Below are positions 45,233 to 54,518 of a DNA stretch of 60,298 bases, in pieces. The notes beneath the pieces were generated by a model. That model had not been told where the DNA came from and ran no database searches. It was given only the letters and a program-made list of their open reading frames with translations. How positions within the stretch are numbered: the stretch's first letter is position 1; each line of letters begins with the position of its first letter. The DNA is from Desulfohalobiaceae bacterium (GTDB lineage Bacteria; Desulfobacterota; Desulfovibrionia; Desulfovibrionales; Desulfothermaceae), in the NCBI GenBank assembly GCA_027013815.1, contig JALWFY010000021.1, positions 1 to 60,298 of the forward strand, read 5' to 3'. Position numbers and translations under genes: made by a program.

Positions 45233-45679
45233 ATGAGTAATTTTGAACCTAAAATAGTTGCCTTTTTGTGTAACTGGTGTAGTTACGGTGCTGCTGATCT
45301 GGCAGGTGTTAGTAGGATGGAATATCCTGCTAATATCAGGATCATCCGTGTCCCCTGTTCAGGTAGCATGAGCCCGAAATTTATTTTAGAGGCATTTAGA
45401 CAGGGTGTAGATGGGGTTTGGGTGTCTGGCTGACATCCAGGCGACTGCCACTATATTAGTGGCAACTTGTTCGCCAGACGGCGGTTCGCTGTCTTGAAGA
45501 ACTTGCTTGAATATATTGGTATTGAGCCAGAGAGGTTGCATTTTACCTGGATATCTTCAGCAGAGGCAGGGAGGTTTCAGGAAAAGGCAAAGCAGATAGT
45601 GGAGACTGTGAGAGGAGTGGGTCCTGCAACAAAGGCCAAAAAGCTCATTAAGGACATAGGACCATTAGTCAAGAATTAG
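45233..45679 (+). CDS. mvhD: MvhD/FlxD-type [2Fe-2S] electron-transfer subunit, selenoprotein (UGA at 45431)
   Basis: A 148-residue protein if UGA at 45431-45433 is read as Sec67. MvhD (FrhD-like) links HdrA to an electron-input module through a [2Fe-2S] cluster. Landmarks are [15 protein letters not shown] at residues 11-25, VPCSGSMSP near 40, [21 protein letters not shown] at 58-78 and the C-terminal helix [15 protein letters not shown]. In ordinary homologues the Sec position is Cys (TGCHPGDCHY), one of the cluster ligands. The frame is uninterrupted on both sides. It lies 84 bases after hdrA and 25 bases before the next gene, with GCAGGAG upstream of the ATG. Confidence 0.92.
45431..45475 (+). 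promoter_or_regulatory. Selenocysteine UGA with strong SECIS-like hairpin in mvhD
   Basis: TGCCACT (45446-45452) pairs perfectly with AGTGGCA (45458-45464) around loop ATATT. The outer arms GGCGA (45440-45444) and TCGCC (45471-45475) extend it. The loop lies about 20 bases from UGA. The apical loop lacks the usual G, so the SelB contact must differ from E. coli. Confidence 0.7.
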
Positions 45680-45704
45680 TAGTGTCCTTATATTAGGAGG
45701 ATAT

Positions 45705-46664
45705 ATGTTAGTTGAATATACAAAACAAATTCAGGAGGCGGCTAAACGCCTTTTAAAAGAAAAAAAAGTAGATTGTGTCTTGGGTTATAGGCAAGGCACT
45801 ATCCCCCTTGTAGACGCCCCATATTTTGCATATACAGAAGAAGAAGTGGATAATCTTATATGGTCCAGTTTTTGTACAAAAAATCTGGCAAATTTTTTGA
45901 TAAAAAGGACAGATAGGGTTGCAGTAATTGCCCAGGGGTGTGTGAGCAGGAGTATTGTTGGGCTCATTAATGAAAATCAGGTAAAAAGGGAAAACGTATA
46001 TATACTTGGGGTATGGTCTCCTGGAATGGTTGATAGATTCAAGGTCATGGAAAGGGTTGGTGGTAGAGAGATCTTAGAGGCAAAGGAAGAAGGAGACAAG
46101 ATAATAGTAATTGGAGAAGGATTTGAAGAGGTAATTCCCAAAAAAGAGGTGCTTAGACAGAACTGCCTTACCTGTGTACACAGGAATGCGGTTTTATACG
46201 ATGAATTCATAGGAGAAAAGGGTGAAGAGACTGGTGGTGGTAATAGGGATATGGTTGCAGCACCTTGGGAAAAGTTGTCCATTGATGAGAGGTGGGAAAA
46301 GTTCACAGAGACCTTTAAGGATTGTATACGTTGTTATGCGTGTAGAAATGCTTGTCCCCTTTGTTATTGCGCAGAATGTTTTGTAGATGAGTCTAAACCA
46401 CAGTGGTGTGGCAAGACACAGGATGAGGCAGATGTATATACATTTCACATATTGAGGGCTTTTCATTGTGCAGGTAGGTGCGTGGATTGTGGTGCATGTG
46501 AGTCTGCTTGTCCAATGGGCATTAAGATGAGGGTGCTTACCTCTAAGATAGAAAAGGATATTAGGCAAATGTATGATGGATATGAACCAGGTATGGAACT
46601 TGGGGCTGTACCTCCTTTAAGTGTGTATAGGCCAAATGATCCTGAAGAATTTATAACCCCATAA
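45705..46664 (+). CDS. flxC: FlxC-like FeS protein with FrhB-type N-terminus
   Basis: A 319-residue iron-sulfur protein. The N-terminal about 175 residues resemble the F420-hydrogenase/dehydrogenase beta-subunit N-terminal domain (VLGYRQGTIPLVDAPYF, with Cys at VIAQGCVSRS and QNCLTCVHRN). The C-terminal part has two ferredoxin-like clusters, CIRCYACRNACPLCYCAEC near 210 and CAGRCVDCGACESACPMG near 263. It should shuttle electrons between the FlxA flavin/NAD(P)H module and MvhD/HdrA. The gene starts with GGAGG upstream and is followed 14 bases later by flxB. The Flx letter is assigned by gene order and clusters, not by a search. Confidence 0.72.
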   Translation: MLVEYTKQIQEAAKRLLKEKKVDCVLGYRQGTIPLVDAPYFAYTEEEVDNLIWSSFCTKNLANFLIKRTDRVAVIAQGCVSRSIVGLINENQVKRENVYILGVWSPGMVDRFKVMERVGGREILEAKEEGDKIIVIGEGFEEVIPKKEVLRQNCLTCVHRNAVLYDEFIGEKGEETGGGNRDMVAAPWEKLSIDERWEKFTETFKDCIRCYACRNACPLCYCAECFVDESKPQWCGKTQDEADVYTFHILRAFHCAGRCVDCGACESACPMGIKMRVLTSKIEKDIRQMYDGYEPGMELGAVPPLSVYRPNDPEEFITP

Positions 46665-46678
46665 AAAGGAAATAAGCT

Positions 46679-47707
46679 ATGGGATATAAATGCTTAGCAA
46701 AAGATAAGTTTTCTGAGTTAGTTGAAAAGTTTACAAAGGAGCAGGATGTATTTGCTCCAATAGCCCAGGGCTTAGAAGTAAAGTGGTCTTTGATAGATGA
46801 CCCATCAAAGATCCTTTTTGACTTTAAAAATACTTCTATGTCCCCCAAGGGATTGTTTTTTCCACAAACAGAATGTTTATTTGAATTTAATAACAATAAA
46901 GATGCAGAGGACGCCTTTATATTAAAGGAGACATCTCCTCTTGTAAAAAAAAGGACCTTACTCAATATAAGGCCGTGTGATGCCAGGGCATTTTCCATAT
47001 TAGACAAGGTGTTTATGAAAGATGAGGATTCCCTGGATGTTTATTGGAAGGACAAGAGGGATAAGACTATATTGATTGGTCTTGCATGTACTAATCCTTG
47101 TTCTACTTGTTTTTGTACCCAGGTAAATTCTTCTCCATTTGGTGAGGATGGGTTAGATGTCCTTATGATAGATCTTGGAGACAAGGTAGTGTTAAAGGAT
47201 GTAACAGATAAAGGGGAAGAGATACTCAAGGGACTTGAAGATGCCTCAGATGAAGATATAAAAAAGGTAGAGGAGTTAAAAAAAGAGGCAGAAAGCAAGA
47301 TAAATGCCAACCTTTCAATGGACAACATCTTGTCTCGTGAGGTCTTAGAAGTATATGAAGATCCTTTTTGGGACAGGTTATATGAGACCTGTTTAAATTG
47401 TGGTGCATGTACTTTTTATTGTCCTACCTGCCATTGTTTTGATATTCAAGACGAGACAAAGGGTGATTATGGACGGAGGGTCAGAAACTGGGATACGTGT
47501 ATGAGTTGGCTTTTTACCCAGCACGCCTCTGGCCATAACCCTAGAGGGACCAAAAAACACAGGGTAAGACAGAGATTTATGCACAAGTTCAAGTATATGC
47601 CAATAAAATTAGATGGAGATATTGGATGTGTTGGATGTGGTAGGTGTATACAGGTCTGTCCTGTGAATATTGATGTTCGGGACGTAATAAAAAATATGAA
47701 CAAATAA
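46679..47707 (+). CDS. flxB: FlxB-like 4Fe-4S dicluster protein (hydrogenase beta-subunit type)
   Basis: A 342-residue protein like the HyhB/HydB beta subunits of soluble NiFe hydrogenases and FlxB. The N-terminal half carries LLNIRPCDARAFSILDKVF and CTNPCSTCFCTQVNSSPFG near 135. The C-terminal half has two ferredoxin clusters, CLNCGACTFYCPTCHC near 240 and CVGCGRCIQVCPVNIDVRDV near 320. Together with the FlxA-like protein downstream it forms an NAD(P)H-oxidising electron-input module. It is 14 bases both after flxC and before flxA, an operon. Confidence 0.8.
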   Translation: MGYKCLAKDKFSELVEKFTKEQDVFAPIAQGLEVKWSLIDDPSKILFDFKNTSMSPKGLFFPQTECLFEFNNNKDAEDAFILKETSPLVKKRTLLNIRPCDARAFSILDKVFMKDEDSLDVYWKDKRDKTILIGLACTNPCSTCFCTQVNSSPFGEDGLDVLMIDLGDKVVLKDVTDKGEEILKGLEDASDEDIKKVEELKKEAESKINANLSMDNILSREVLEVYEDPFWDRLYETCLNCGACTFYCPTCHCFDIQDETKGDYGRRVRNWDTCMSWLFTQHASGHNPRGTKKHRVRQRFMHKFKYMPIKLDGDIGCVGCGRCIQVCPVNIDVRDVIKNMNK

Positions 47708-47721
47708 AAACAAAAAGTGAG

Positions 47722-48567
47722 ATGGCTATGAAGAACCCATATAAACCATATCCAGTAAGGATAAAGAGGATAGAGATAGCCACAGAAGACAAGAGTCTTC
47801 GGACCTTTGAATTTGAATTTATAAACAAAGAAGATGCAAATAAATTTAATTACATGCCAGGACAATTTGCAGAGCTCAGTATCCCTGGTTATGGTGAATC
47901 CCCAATCGGGATTGCGTCTTCTCCCACAGAGGGCGAGAACCTGTTGTTTACTGTATTTAGAATAGGTAAGGTAACTACCAAGCTCCATTCCATGAGAGAA
48001 GGAGAGGTCATGGGTGTGAGAGGTCCTCTTGGGCATCCCTATCCTTTAGGGGAGTTAGAGGGGAAGAATATAGTTATAATTGCTGGTGGTTATGCAGTAA
48101 CTACCCTTCGCTCTACCATGGTGTGGCTGCTTCATCCTGATAATAGGTCAAGATACGGCAAGATAACCTTTATATATGGTGCCAGGACCCCTGGTCTGCT
48201 TTTGTATCATGATCAGTGGAGACAGTGGCAAAAAAGAGATGATGTGGATTGTTACATAACAATAGATAGAGAAGTAGAAGGATGGGATGGGCTTGTTGGC
48301 TTTGTCCCAACTATTACAGAAAAGGTCTCACCGGACCCGGAGAATTCTGTTGCAATAATATGTGGTCCACCTGTGATGATAAAGTTTACACAGCCTGTAC
48401 TGGATAAACTAGGCTGGAAGGGCGAGCAGATAATCATGAGTTTGGAAAACCGCATGAAATGCGGTATAGGTATATGCGGAAGGTGTAATGTAGGACCGTA
48501 TTATGTGTGTAAAGATGGGCCAGTATTTACAAAGGCTGAATTAGATAGATTGCCAAAAGAATATTAA
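47722..48567 (+). CDS. flxA: FlxA-like FAD/NAD(P)-binding oxidoreductase
   Basis: A 281-residue protein of the ferredoxin-NADP reductase superfamily, like HyhG/HydG gamma subunits and FlxA. An FAD-binding barrel at about 1-110 carries MPGQFAELSIPGYGESPIGI, and an NAD(P)-binding domain at about 115-235 has IVIIAGGYAVTTLRSTMV and VAIICGPPVMIKFT. A C-terminal [2Fe-2S]-type motif, RMKCGIGICGRCNVGPYYVC, lies near 250. It is the point where NAD(P)H would enter the HdrA-MvhD-Flx complex. It is the last gene of the operon, followed by a strong hairpin. Confidence 0.85.
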   Translation: MAMKNPYKPYPVRIKRIEIATEDKSLRTFEFEFINKEDANKFNYMPGQFAELSIPGYGESPIGIASSPTEGENLLFTVFRIGKVTTKLHSMREGEVMGVRGPLGHPYPLGELEGKNIVIIAGGYAVTTLRSTMVWLLHPDNRSRYGKITFIYGARTPGLLLYHDQWRQWQKRDDVDCYITIDREVEGWDGLVGFVPTITEKVSPDPENSVAIICGPPVMIKFTQPVLDKLGWKGEQIIMSLENRMKCGIGICGRCNVGPYYVCKDGPVFTKAELDRLPKEY

Positions 48568-48592
48568 TTTCCTTCCCTTCATGAAAAACTGT

Positions 48593-48629
48593 CAATGTGC
48601 CAGTACTTAATTTTAGGGCTGGCACATTG
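48593..48629 (+). terminator. Hairpin after the Hdr-Flx operon
   Basis: A perfect 11-bp stem (CAATGTGCCAG / CTGGCACATTG) with a 15-base loop, 26 bases past flxA. There is no T run after it, so it may act as an mRNA 3'-end stabiliser or a Rho-assisted stop. Confidence 0.55.
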
Positions 48630-48730
48630 CTCTCATATATGATACACTCCTAGTGTATTTATTGTCTCTACAAAAAAAGAAACATAAGTCAGTTTATCAC
48701 TTATTTTCTTAATTTTTTTGGACATTGTTT

Positions 48731-49954
48731 ATGGGAAAAAGATTACATAATACATCAATAAATTCTATACAAGTAGAAACACTCATTCAGAAAATAAAAA
48801 AGAATATTGTGTGTCCATTGAGATTCCCTTTGGATATAGAAAGGGTCTACCAAAGGGAAAGGTTGAAACAAAGGGAAAAGGAATTTTTTCTACTTGGTTT
48901 TATAGCTCTTATACTCTATAACCTATTTAATATAACAGACAGGATAATGCTCCCTGATATATCCAAGATAGCCCTGATCATAAGACTAGGCATTGTCACA
49001 CCTTTGGGAGTGTTGGTTCTCCTAAGTCAAAGGATTTCTATCTTGAGAGAAAAAATAGATTCATTGATTGCTATCCTTGTGGTAATTGTATCTTGGTCAG
49101 TTATATTGTTGCTCTTGATTTCTAATAGTCCAAATGTGCTTCACTATTATTCTGGAATTGTATTGATTGTTTTATGTGGAAATATAGTATTTAGGATGGC
49201 ATTTAAATGTGCATTTTTTTCAAGTTTAATAGTATTTTTTAGCTATTGTATGGCTGCTCCTTTTATTATAAAGGGACGATTTGATGTGTTATTTAACAGT
49301 GTGATTGTATTATTATCTGGGATTGTAATGAGTCTAATTGGTAGCTATTATCTGGAAAAAGAAGACAGAGAAAAGTTTTTACTACGTACTAAATTAGAGT
49401 TAGATAAAAAAAATCTTGAAGAAATTAATGTATTATTGGAGAAAAAGGTCAAAAGGGATCCTCTAACAAAACTATATAATAGAGACTTTTTTGATTATAA
49501 TTTTAATAAGGAATGGAATTTGGCCTTGAGGTATAAATATCCCATTGGAATTATCTTTTTGGATATAGACGATTTTAAGGCATATAATGATAACTATGGC
49601 CACCAGGCTGGGGATTATGTATTAAAGCAGGTCAGTGAGGTCTTGTATAAAAATGCTAACAGATTCCATGAATTGCCAGCAAGGTATGGAGGTGAGGAAT
49701 TTATTTTACTTCTGCCCCATGTAAATTTAGAAGAGGCCTTGAAGCTTGGTGAAAAGATTAGGAGAGAGGTTGAAGATTTACACCTTGTCCATGATTATAC
49801 TACTTATGGCATTGTAACTGTGAGTGTTGGGGTCTGTAGTGTAATTCCTCGTTCTAACTTAAAAAAAGAAGACCTTGTGCTCGCTGCTGATTCTGCCATG
49901 TATCATTCTAAAAAAACAGGCAAGAATAGGGTTACCCCATGCAATTTGAAATAA
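48731..49954 (+). CDS. Membrane diguanylate cyclase (GGDEF)
   Basis: Makes cyclic di-GMP from two GTP. The start is taken as ATG at 48731; a TTG two codons upstream is also possible. The 407-residue protein has about six membrane helices between residues 55 and 215, then a short coiled coil. The GGDEF domain at about 245-405 has DPLTKLYNRDFF, FLDIDDFKAYND and the active-site loop RYGGEEF, so the cyclase should be active. The N-terminal membrane module resembles 6TM sensor regions of unknown ligand. It is monocistronic, convergent with merR. Confidence 0.87.
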   Translation: MGKRLHNTSINSIQVETLIQKIKKNIVCPLRFPLDIERVYQRERLKQREKEFFLLGFIALILYNLFNITDRIMLPDISKIALIIRLGIVTPLGVLVLLSQRISILREKIDSLIAILVVIVSWSVILLLLISNSPNVLHYYSGIVLIVLCGNIVFRMAFKCAFFSSLIVFFSYCMAAPFIIKGRFDVLFNSVIVLLSGIVMSLIGSYYLEKEDREKFLLRTKLELDKKNLEEINVLLEKKVKRDPLTKLYNRDFFDYNFNKEWNLALRYKYPIGIIFLDIDDFKAYNDNYGHQAGDYVLKQVSEVLYKNANRFHELPARYGGEEFILLLPHVNLEEALKLGEKIRREVEDLHLVHDYTTYGIVTVSVGVCSVIPRSNLKKEDLVLAADSAMYHSKKTGKNRVTPCNLK

Positions 49955-49969
49955 TTTTTATTCCATACT

Positions 49970-50275
49970 TTATTTATTGAGCAATTCTTTGATTTGGAGT
50001 AGCTCTTCCTTTATAAACTCCATCTTTTTTATCCAGTTTTGTGTATCTCTTAGTTTTTTTCTCGCACCTTCAATAGTTAGTCCTTGATCATATAGGAGGT
50101 GTTTAATGATTTCAAGGGTCTTAACTGTATCACTGGGGTATAACCTCTGTCCCCCTTTTGTCCTGATTGTCTTTATCTGGGGAAACTGAGTCTCCCAGAA
50201 TCTAAGCACATACGGCTCAACTCCAATTTTTTTGGCCACCTGGCCGATTTTGTAATAACGGCGGCCCTTTGACAT
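49970..50275 (-). CDS. MerR-family transcriptional regulator
   Basis: A 101-residue regulator with the MerR winged helix at the N-terminus (YKIGQVAKKIGVEPYVLRFWE, then RTKGGQRLYPSDTVKTLEII) and a short C-terminal coiled coil for dimerisation. There is no cysteine or effector domain, so it belongs to the minimal MerR group commonly found after pheT in Desulfobacterota. The gap to pheT is 41 bases, and the gene is the last in the thrS-pheT run. Target unknown. Confidence 0.82.
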   Translation of the reverse strand: MSKGRRYYKIGQVAKKIGVEPYVLRFWETQFPQIKTIRTKGGQRLYPSDTVKTLEIIKHLLYDQGLTIEGARKKLRDTQNWIKKMEFIKEELLQIKELLNK

Positions 50276-50316
50276 AACAAACCATATGTACTTTTTTATA
50301 ATATTCTCTATACCTT

Positions 50317-52722
50317 TTAAGGAAATCTTACTGGGAGATGTTCCAATAAGTATTTCCCCAAGTTGCTATGTACCTTGTCTACTTCTCTGTCAGTTAAGGT
50401 CCTTTTGGGATCCCTATATGTCATCCTTAATGTGATCCTTTTTTCCTGTGAATTTTCTGGGATATATAAATCTATGAGATCTACTTCCTCAAGTAATTGG
50501 GATTTGCTAGATTCCAAACAGTGTCTTATCTCTTCATAAGTAAGACCTTCAGGACAAACTATGGTCATGTCTCTGAAGACAGGAGGATATTTGGACCAAG
50601 CTATAAACTGAATCTGTTTGTCTTTATACTCACTATATATTTTATCAATGTCCAGCTCAGCCAAAACCACACCTGTCTTTACATGATATTGTTTGTGATA
50701 TTTTTTCCTTAAAGTTCCTAAGAAACCTATTTCAATATTATTTATAAGAATCTCAGCACCCTTGTCTAAAAAATTGTATTTATTCGTGCTGGTTAATTTT
50801 AATTTGTCATATATACCCAATATCTTAAATAAGTTTTCCACCATGCCTTTCAAGTCATAAAAATCCCAAGACTGCCTGGGCAAGGACCAATTAGTTGGGT
50901 ATCTATTTCCATGCAGGGCCATGGTCAATTTATTGATTTCTCGTACCCCTGTCTCAGAATATAAGTCTTTATAAAATGCCCTGGCTATTTCAAATAACCT
51001 AATGTCTTGATTAAAGTTATGTATATTTGTCTTTAATGCATTTAAAACACCTGTAACAACCAGGGTCCTCATGGTGTCCTGGTCTTTAGAAAGGGGGTTT
51101 GCAACTGGTACAAACTCTGATCCATCTTCACCAAGAAAGATCAACTCATCTTTGTCTACAAAACTATAGGTAACGCATTCCTGTAACCCCAGCCCCCTAG
51201 CCCATTGTTTAATCTTGTATAGAAATTCATAGGGAACTCCATGGGTGCATGTTCTACCTATTGCCGACTTTGTGATCCTTGGAAGTGTTGCAGGGATCTT
51301 TTCAAGGCCATAAAACCTCCCAACTTCTTCAACAAGATCAATTTCTCTTTCAAGATCTAACCTAAAGCTAGGAGGTGTCACCTGATATTTACCATCATCA
51401 GTGGGTAATATTTCACATCCAAGCCTATTTAGGATATTCAGACAATACTCAGACTTAGCATCTATAGAGAGGAGAGAGATCGCCCTTTTGGGTCTAAAGG
51501 GAATATTTTTTAATTTAAATTTTTTTGGTTCATTCTTTGATATTCCCTTTAAGATTTGACCACCACCAAATCTATGAATTAAATATGCTGCACGATTTAT
51601 GACATTTTCTGCACCAAGTTGGTCCACTCCCCTTTCAAATCTATAAGAGGCCTCAGTGGAAATACCTAATCTTCTGGCAGTCCTTCTAATTAGAGGGGGG
51701 GAAAAAATAGCGCATTCAAGGAGCACATTTTTTGTGTTTTCGTTTATTTCACTCTCATACCCACCCATGATACCTGCAAGGGCAATTGGTCTTTCACTGT
51801 CCCAGATAAGTAAGGCATCCTTTGAAAGTCTTCTCTGTTTTCCATCTAAGGTGGTGAATTCTAATTCTTTTTTGGCCCTTTGTACTCTGATTTTATGTCC
51901 TTTTAACAGGTCCATGTCAAACCCATGTAAGGGGTGACCAAGTTCTAGTAACACATAATTTGTGATATCTACTACATTGTTGATAGGACGAACCCCCATG
52001 GCAACTAGTCTATATTTCATCCAATCAGGGGATGGTTTTATTTTTACGTCTTCTAGTATCCTGGCCATGTATAGGGGACAATCATCAGGGTCCTCTATCT
52101 CAATTGGGATCTCACACTTTTTTTCTTGTTCAAATTTTTCTACATCACATGGAGGAATATTTAAGGGTAGATCAAAATAAGCAGCTACTTCTCTGGCAAC
52201 ACCTAGGACACTTAAACAGTCTGCCCTATTTGGTGTCATTCCAATGTCAAAAACACATGTATCTAAATCCAAAGCATCTATTAATTTAGTCCCAGGTTGG
52301 ATATTCCCCTTAATTACCATGATCCCTGAATGGTCATCAGAAAGCCCAAGCTCCATTTCTGAACATATCATCCCATAGGATGTCTGACCTCTGATTTTAG
52401 CCTTTTTTATTTTTATGTTACCTGGGAGTTTAGCTCCTACAGGTGCAAAGGCAATTAATTGCCCCTTTTCTACATTGGGCGCCCCACATACCACATCTAA
52501 TAGTTCCCCTTGGGCGATATCTACCTTACATAATTTTAATTTGTCTGCATTGGGGTGCTTCCCACATTCTACAACGTATCCAACTATAATATCAGATATT
52601 TCTTCAAAAGGATTAAAGATTTCTTCAACCTCTAACCCAAGCATTGTAAGTACATGCGCTAGCTTATTTACCTCTCCTTCATAGGGTGTTATTTCTTTTA
52701 ACCACTTAACACTTAGTAACAT
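50317..52722 (-). CDS. pheT: Phenylalanine-tRNA ligase beta subunit
   Basis: Beta chain of the alpha2beta2 PheRS, 801 residues, normal length. The tRNA-binding EMAP-like domain is at about 40-155 (KLKLCKVDIAQGELLDVVCGAPN) and B3/B4 editing at about 210-380. The B5 domain and catalytic-like core follow (EVGRFYGLEKIPATLP near 470). The C-terminal anticodon-binding FDX-ACB domain begins near 705 (WSKYPPVFRDMTIV) and ends YLLEHLPVRFP. It is transcribed with pheS, 57 bases upstream. Confidence 0.96.
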   Translation of the reverse strand: MLLSVKWLKEITPYEGEVNKLAHVLTMLGLEVEEIFNPFEEISDIIVGYVVECGKHPNADKLKLCKVDIAQGELLDVVCGAPNVEKGQLIAFAPVGAKLPGNIKIKKAKIRGQTSYGMICSEMELGLSDDHSGIMVIKGNIQPGTKLIDALDLDTCVFDIGMTPNRADCLSVLGVAREVAAYFDLPLNIPPCDVEKFEQEKKCEIPIEIEDPDDCPLYMARILEDVKIKPSPDWMKYRLVAMGVRPINNVVDITNYVLLELGHPLHGFDMDLLKGHKIRVQRAKKELEFTTLDGKQRRLSKDALLIWDSERPIALAGIMGGYESEINENTKNVLLECAIFSPPLIRRTARRLGISTEASYRFERGVDQLGAENVINRAAYLIHRFGGGQILKGISKNEPKKFKLKNIPFRPKRAISLLSIDAKSEYCLNILNRLGCEILPTDDGKYQVTPPSFRLDLEREIDLVEEVGRFYGLEKIPATLPRITKSAIGRTCTHGVPYEFLYKIKQWARGLGLQECVTYSFVDKDELIFLGEDGSEFVPVANPLSKDQDTMRTLVVTGVLNALKTNIHNFNQDIRLFEIARAFYKDLYSETGVREINKLTMALHGNRYPTNWSLPRQSWDFYDLKGMVENLFKILGIYDKLKLTSTNKYNFLDKGAEILINNIEIGFLGTLRKKYHKQYHVKTGVVLAELDIDKIYSEYKDKQIQFIAWSKYPPVFRDMTIVCPEGLTYEEIRHCLESSKSQLLEEVDLIDLYIPENSQEKRITLRMTYRDPKRTLTDREVDKVHSNLGKYLLEHLPVRFP

Positions 52723-52779
52723 GGCAATTTCCTATTAAATATCTAAAGATGGAATTTAAAAATTTTTTATAAAGACTTG

Positions 52780-53841
52780 TTATACAGGAAAGTCCAAAAA
52801 CTGATTTAAAAATCTGGTATCGTTTTCAAAAAATAATCTCAGGTCATTTATTCCGTACTTTAACATTGCAACCCTTTCAACACCTAAACCAAAGGCAAAA
52901 CCAGAGTAGGCCTCTGGATCATACCCCACAGATTCAAATACCTTTGGATCAATTAAGCCACATCCCAAAATTTCCACAAAACCTGTTTGTTTACATACCC
53001 TACATGGCTCATTCCCAACAAATCCTGTTCCATTACAAATGACGCAACTTATATCTACCTCTGCACTGGGCTCTGTGAATGGAAAAAAACTTGGCCTAAA
53101 CCTGACCTTTGTATCCTTGGAAAATATGTGCTGTACAAAATATGTAAGGGTACCACGTAGGTCTCCCATGTTTACATCTTTGTCCACTAAAAATCCTTCT
53201 ATTTGATGAAACATAGGAGAATGGGTAAGGTCAGAATCTCGTCTATAGACCTTACCAGGGGCTATAGCTGCAACTGGTGGCTTTGTGTTTAACATAGTCC
53301 TGATCTGCAGAGGGGAAGTATGGGTCCTTAACAATATATTATCAGAAATATATAGAGTGTCCTGCATATCCCTTGCTGGATGATCCTTGGGTATATTTAA
53401 GGCCTCGAAATTATAAAAATCTGTCTCAATCTCTGGTCCAGTGACTATTTCATATCCCAGGGAGACAAATACAGAACATATTTCCTGGATAGTTATAGTT
53501 ATTGGATGCAGAGAACCACTCCAAATTTCCCTACCTGGTAAGGTATGATCAAATGAAGAGGGTTTGGACATCTCTGTCTGTTCTAAGATCTCCTTTTTTT
53601 GAGCCAAGAGGTCCTCTATCCAGTTCTTTGTTTCATTGCCTGCCTTCCCGGCCATTGGCTTGTCTTCTTTTGCCAGGCCAGGAAGGGCTTTCATTATCTT
53701 TGCTAATTCCCCTTTTCTACCAAGGAATTTGACTTTTAATTCTTCTAATTCCTTAATTGAGTTTATTTTTCCAATAGACTCTGAAAATTTGGATTTCAAT
53801 TCTTCTAATTTTTTTAAGAACTCTTTTGCGTTCCTGACCAA
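52780..53841 (-). CDS. pheS: Phenylalanine-tRNA ligase alpha subunit
   Basis: Catalytic alpha chain of PheRS, 353 residues. An N-terminal coiled coil carries [14 protein letters not shown]. Class II motif 1 is in [21 protein letters not shown], motif 2 in [19 protein letters not shown] and motif 3 in [17 protein letters not shown]. An extra zinc-like cluster [18 protein letters not shown], typical of many bacterial PheS, lies near 270. The start is the TTG at 53841, 4 bases after rplT stops, with the ribosome-binding site AAAGGTG inside the last rplT codons, so translation is coupled. Confidence 0.95.
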   Translation of the reverse strand: MVRNAKEFLKKLEELKSKFSESIGKINSIKELEELKVKFLGRKGELAKIMKALPGLAKEDKPMAGKAGNETKNWIEDLLAQKKEILEQTEMSKPSSFDHTLPGREIWSGSLHPITITIQEICSVFVSLGYEIVTGPEIETDFYNFEALNIPKDHPARDMQDTLYISDNILLRTHTSPLQIRTMLNTKPPVAAIAPGKVYRRDSDLTHSPMFHQIEGFLVDKDVNMGDLRGTLTYFVQHIFSKDTKVRFRPSFFPFTEPSAEVDISCVICNGTGFVGNEPCRVCKQTGFVEILGCGLIDPKVFESVGYDPEAYSGFAFGLGVERVAMLKYGINDLRLFFENDTRFLNQFLDFPV

Positions 53842-53845
53842 TTTC

Positions 53846-54196
53846 TTACACCTTTGTTTTTGCCATTTCTACGAGTTTTTGAAAACCTGCCTTGTCCTTA
53901 ACAGCCATATCTGCAAGGACCTTTCTATTAAGGCCTATATTTGATTCTTTTAGTCCGTGCATAAATTTGCTGTAAGAAAGTCCATGTTCCCTTACTGCTG
54001 CATTGATCCTCATGATCCACAATCTTCTAAAATCCCTCTTTTTCTTTTTTCTATGGGCATAAGAATTAGACAAGGCCTTGATTACTGCATTTTTAGCAAC
54101 CCTGTATACCTTGCTCCTTGCCCCTCTATATCCCCTGGCCATTTTTAATAATTTTTTGTGTCTTCTCCTAGTGACAAACCCACCTTTTACTCTCAT
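53846..54196 (-). CDS. rplT: 50S ribosomal protein L20
   Basis: A 116-residue basic 23S rRNA-binding protein needed for 50S assembly: [23 protein letters not shown] at the N-terminus and [20 protein letters not shown] in the centre. GGAGG precedes the ATG. It follows rpmI by 27 bases in the conserved infC-rpmI-rplT order. Autoregulation by L20 binding to the leader is known in the family, but no clear leader structure was recognised here. Confidence 0.97.
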   Translation of the reverse strand: MRVKGGFVTRRRHKKLLKMARGYRGARSKVYRVAKNAVIKALSNSYAHRKKKKRDFRRLWIMRINAAVREHGLSYSKFMHGLKESNIGLNRKVLADMAVKDKAGFQKLVEMAKTKV

Positions 54197-54223
54197 TTAT
54201 TAAATCCTCCTTAAATTCAAGTC

Positions 54224-54418
54224 TTATATACCAAGGACCCTTTTTATGGCCTTGATGTTGGCTGAGTCAACTAATGCTGGCTTTCTCAAATTCCTTTTTC
54301 TTTTGGGGCTTTTCTTTGTCAAGATATGGCTATGATATGCCTTTCTCCTTCTGATTTTACCAGAACCTGTTAATTTAAATCTCTTTGCTGCCCCTCTATG
54401 TGTCTTTAACTTTGGCAT
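54224..54418 (-). CDS. rpmI: 50S ribosomal protein L35
   Basis: A 64-residue, strongly basic protein: [45 protein letters not shown], ending [15 protein letters not shown]. This is the standard L35 length and layout. GGAGGATGT precedes the ATG. A 100-base spacer without obvious hairpin separates it from infC upstream. Confidence 0.96.
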   Translation of the reverse strand: MPKLKTHRGAAKRFKLTGSGKIRRRKAYHSHILTKKSPKRKRNLRKPALVDSANIKAIKRVLGI

Positions 54419-54518
54419 ACATCCTCCACTTAAAATTTATTAGTAACACGGTTTTATTTTTGAAAAAATTAAAATCGCCTTTGACCAAAAAATTAATACC
54501 TGACCTTACACACTTTCC

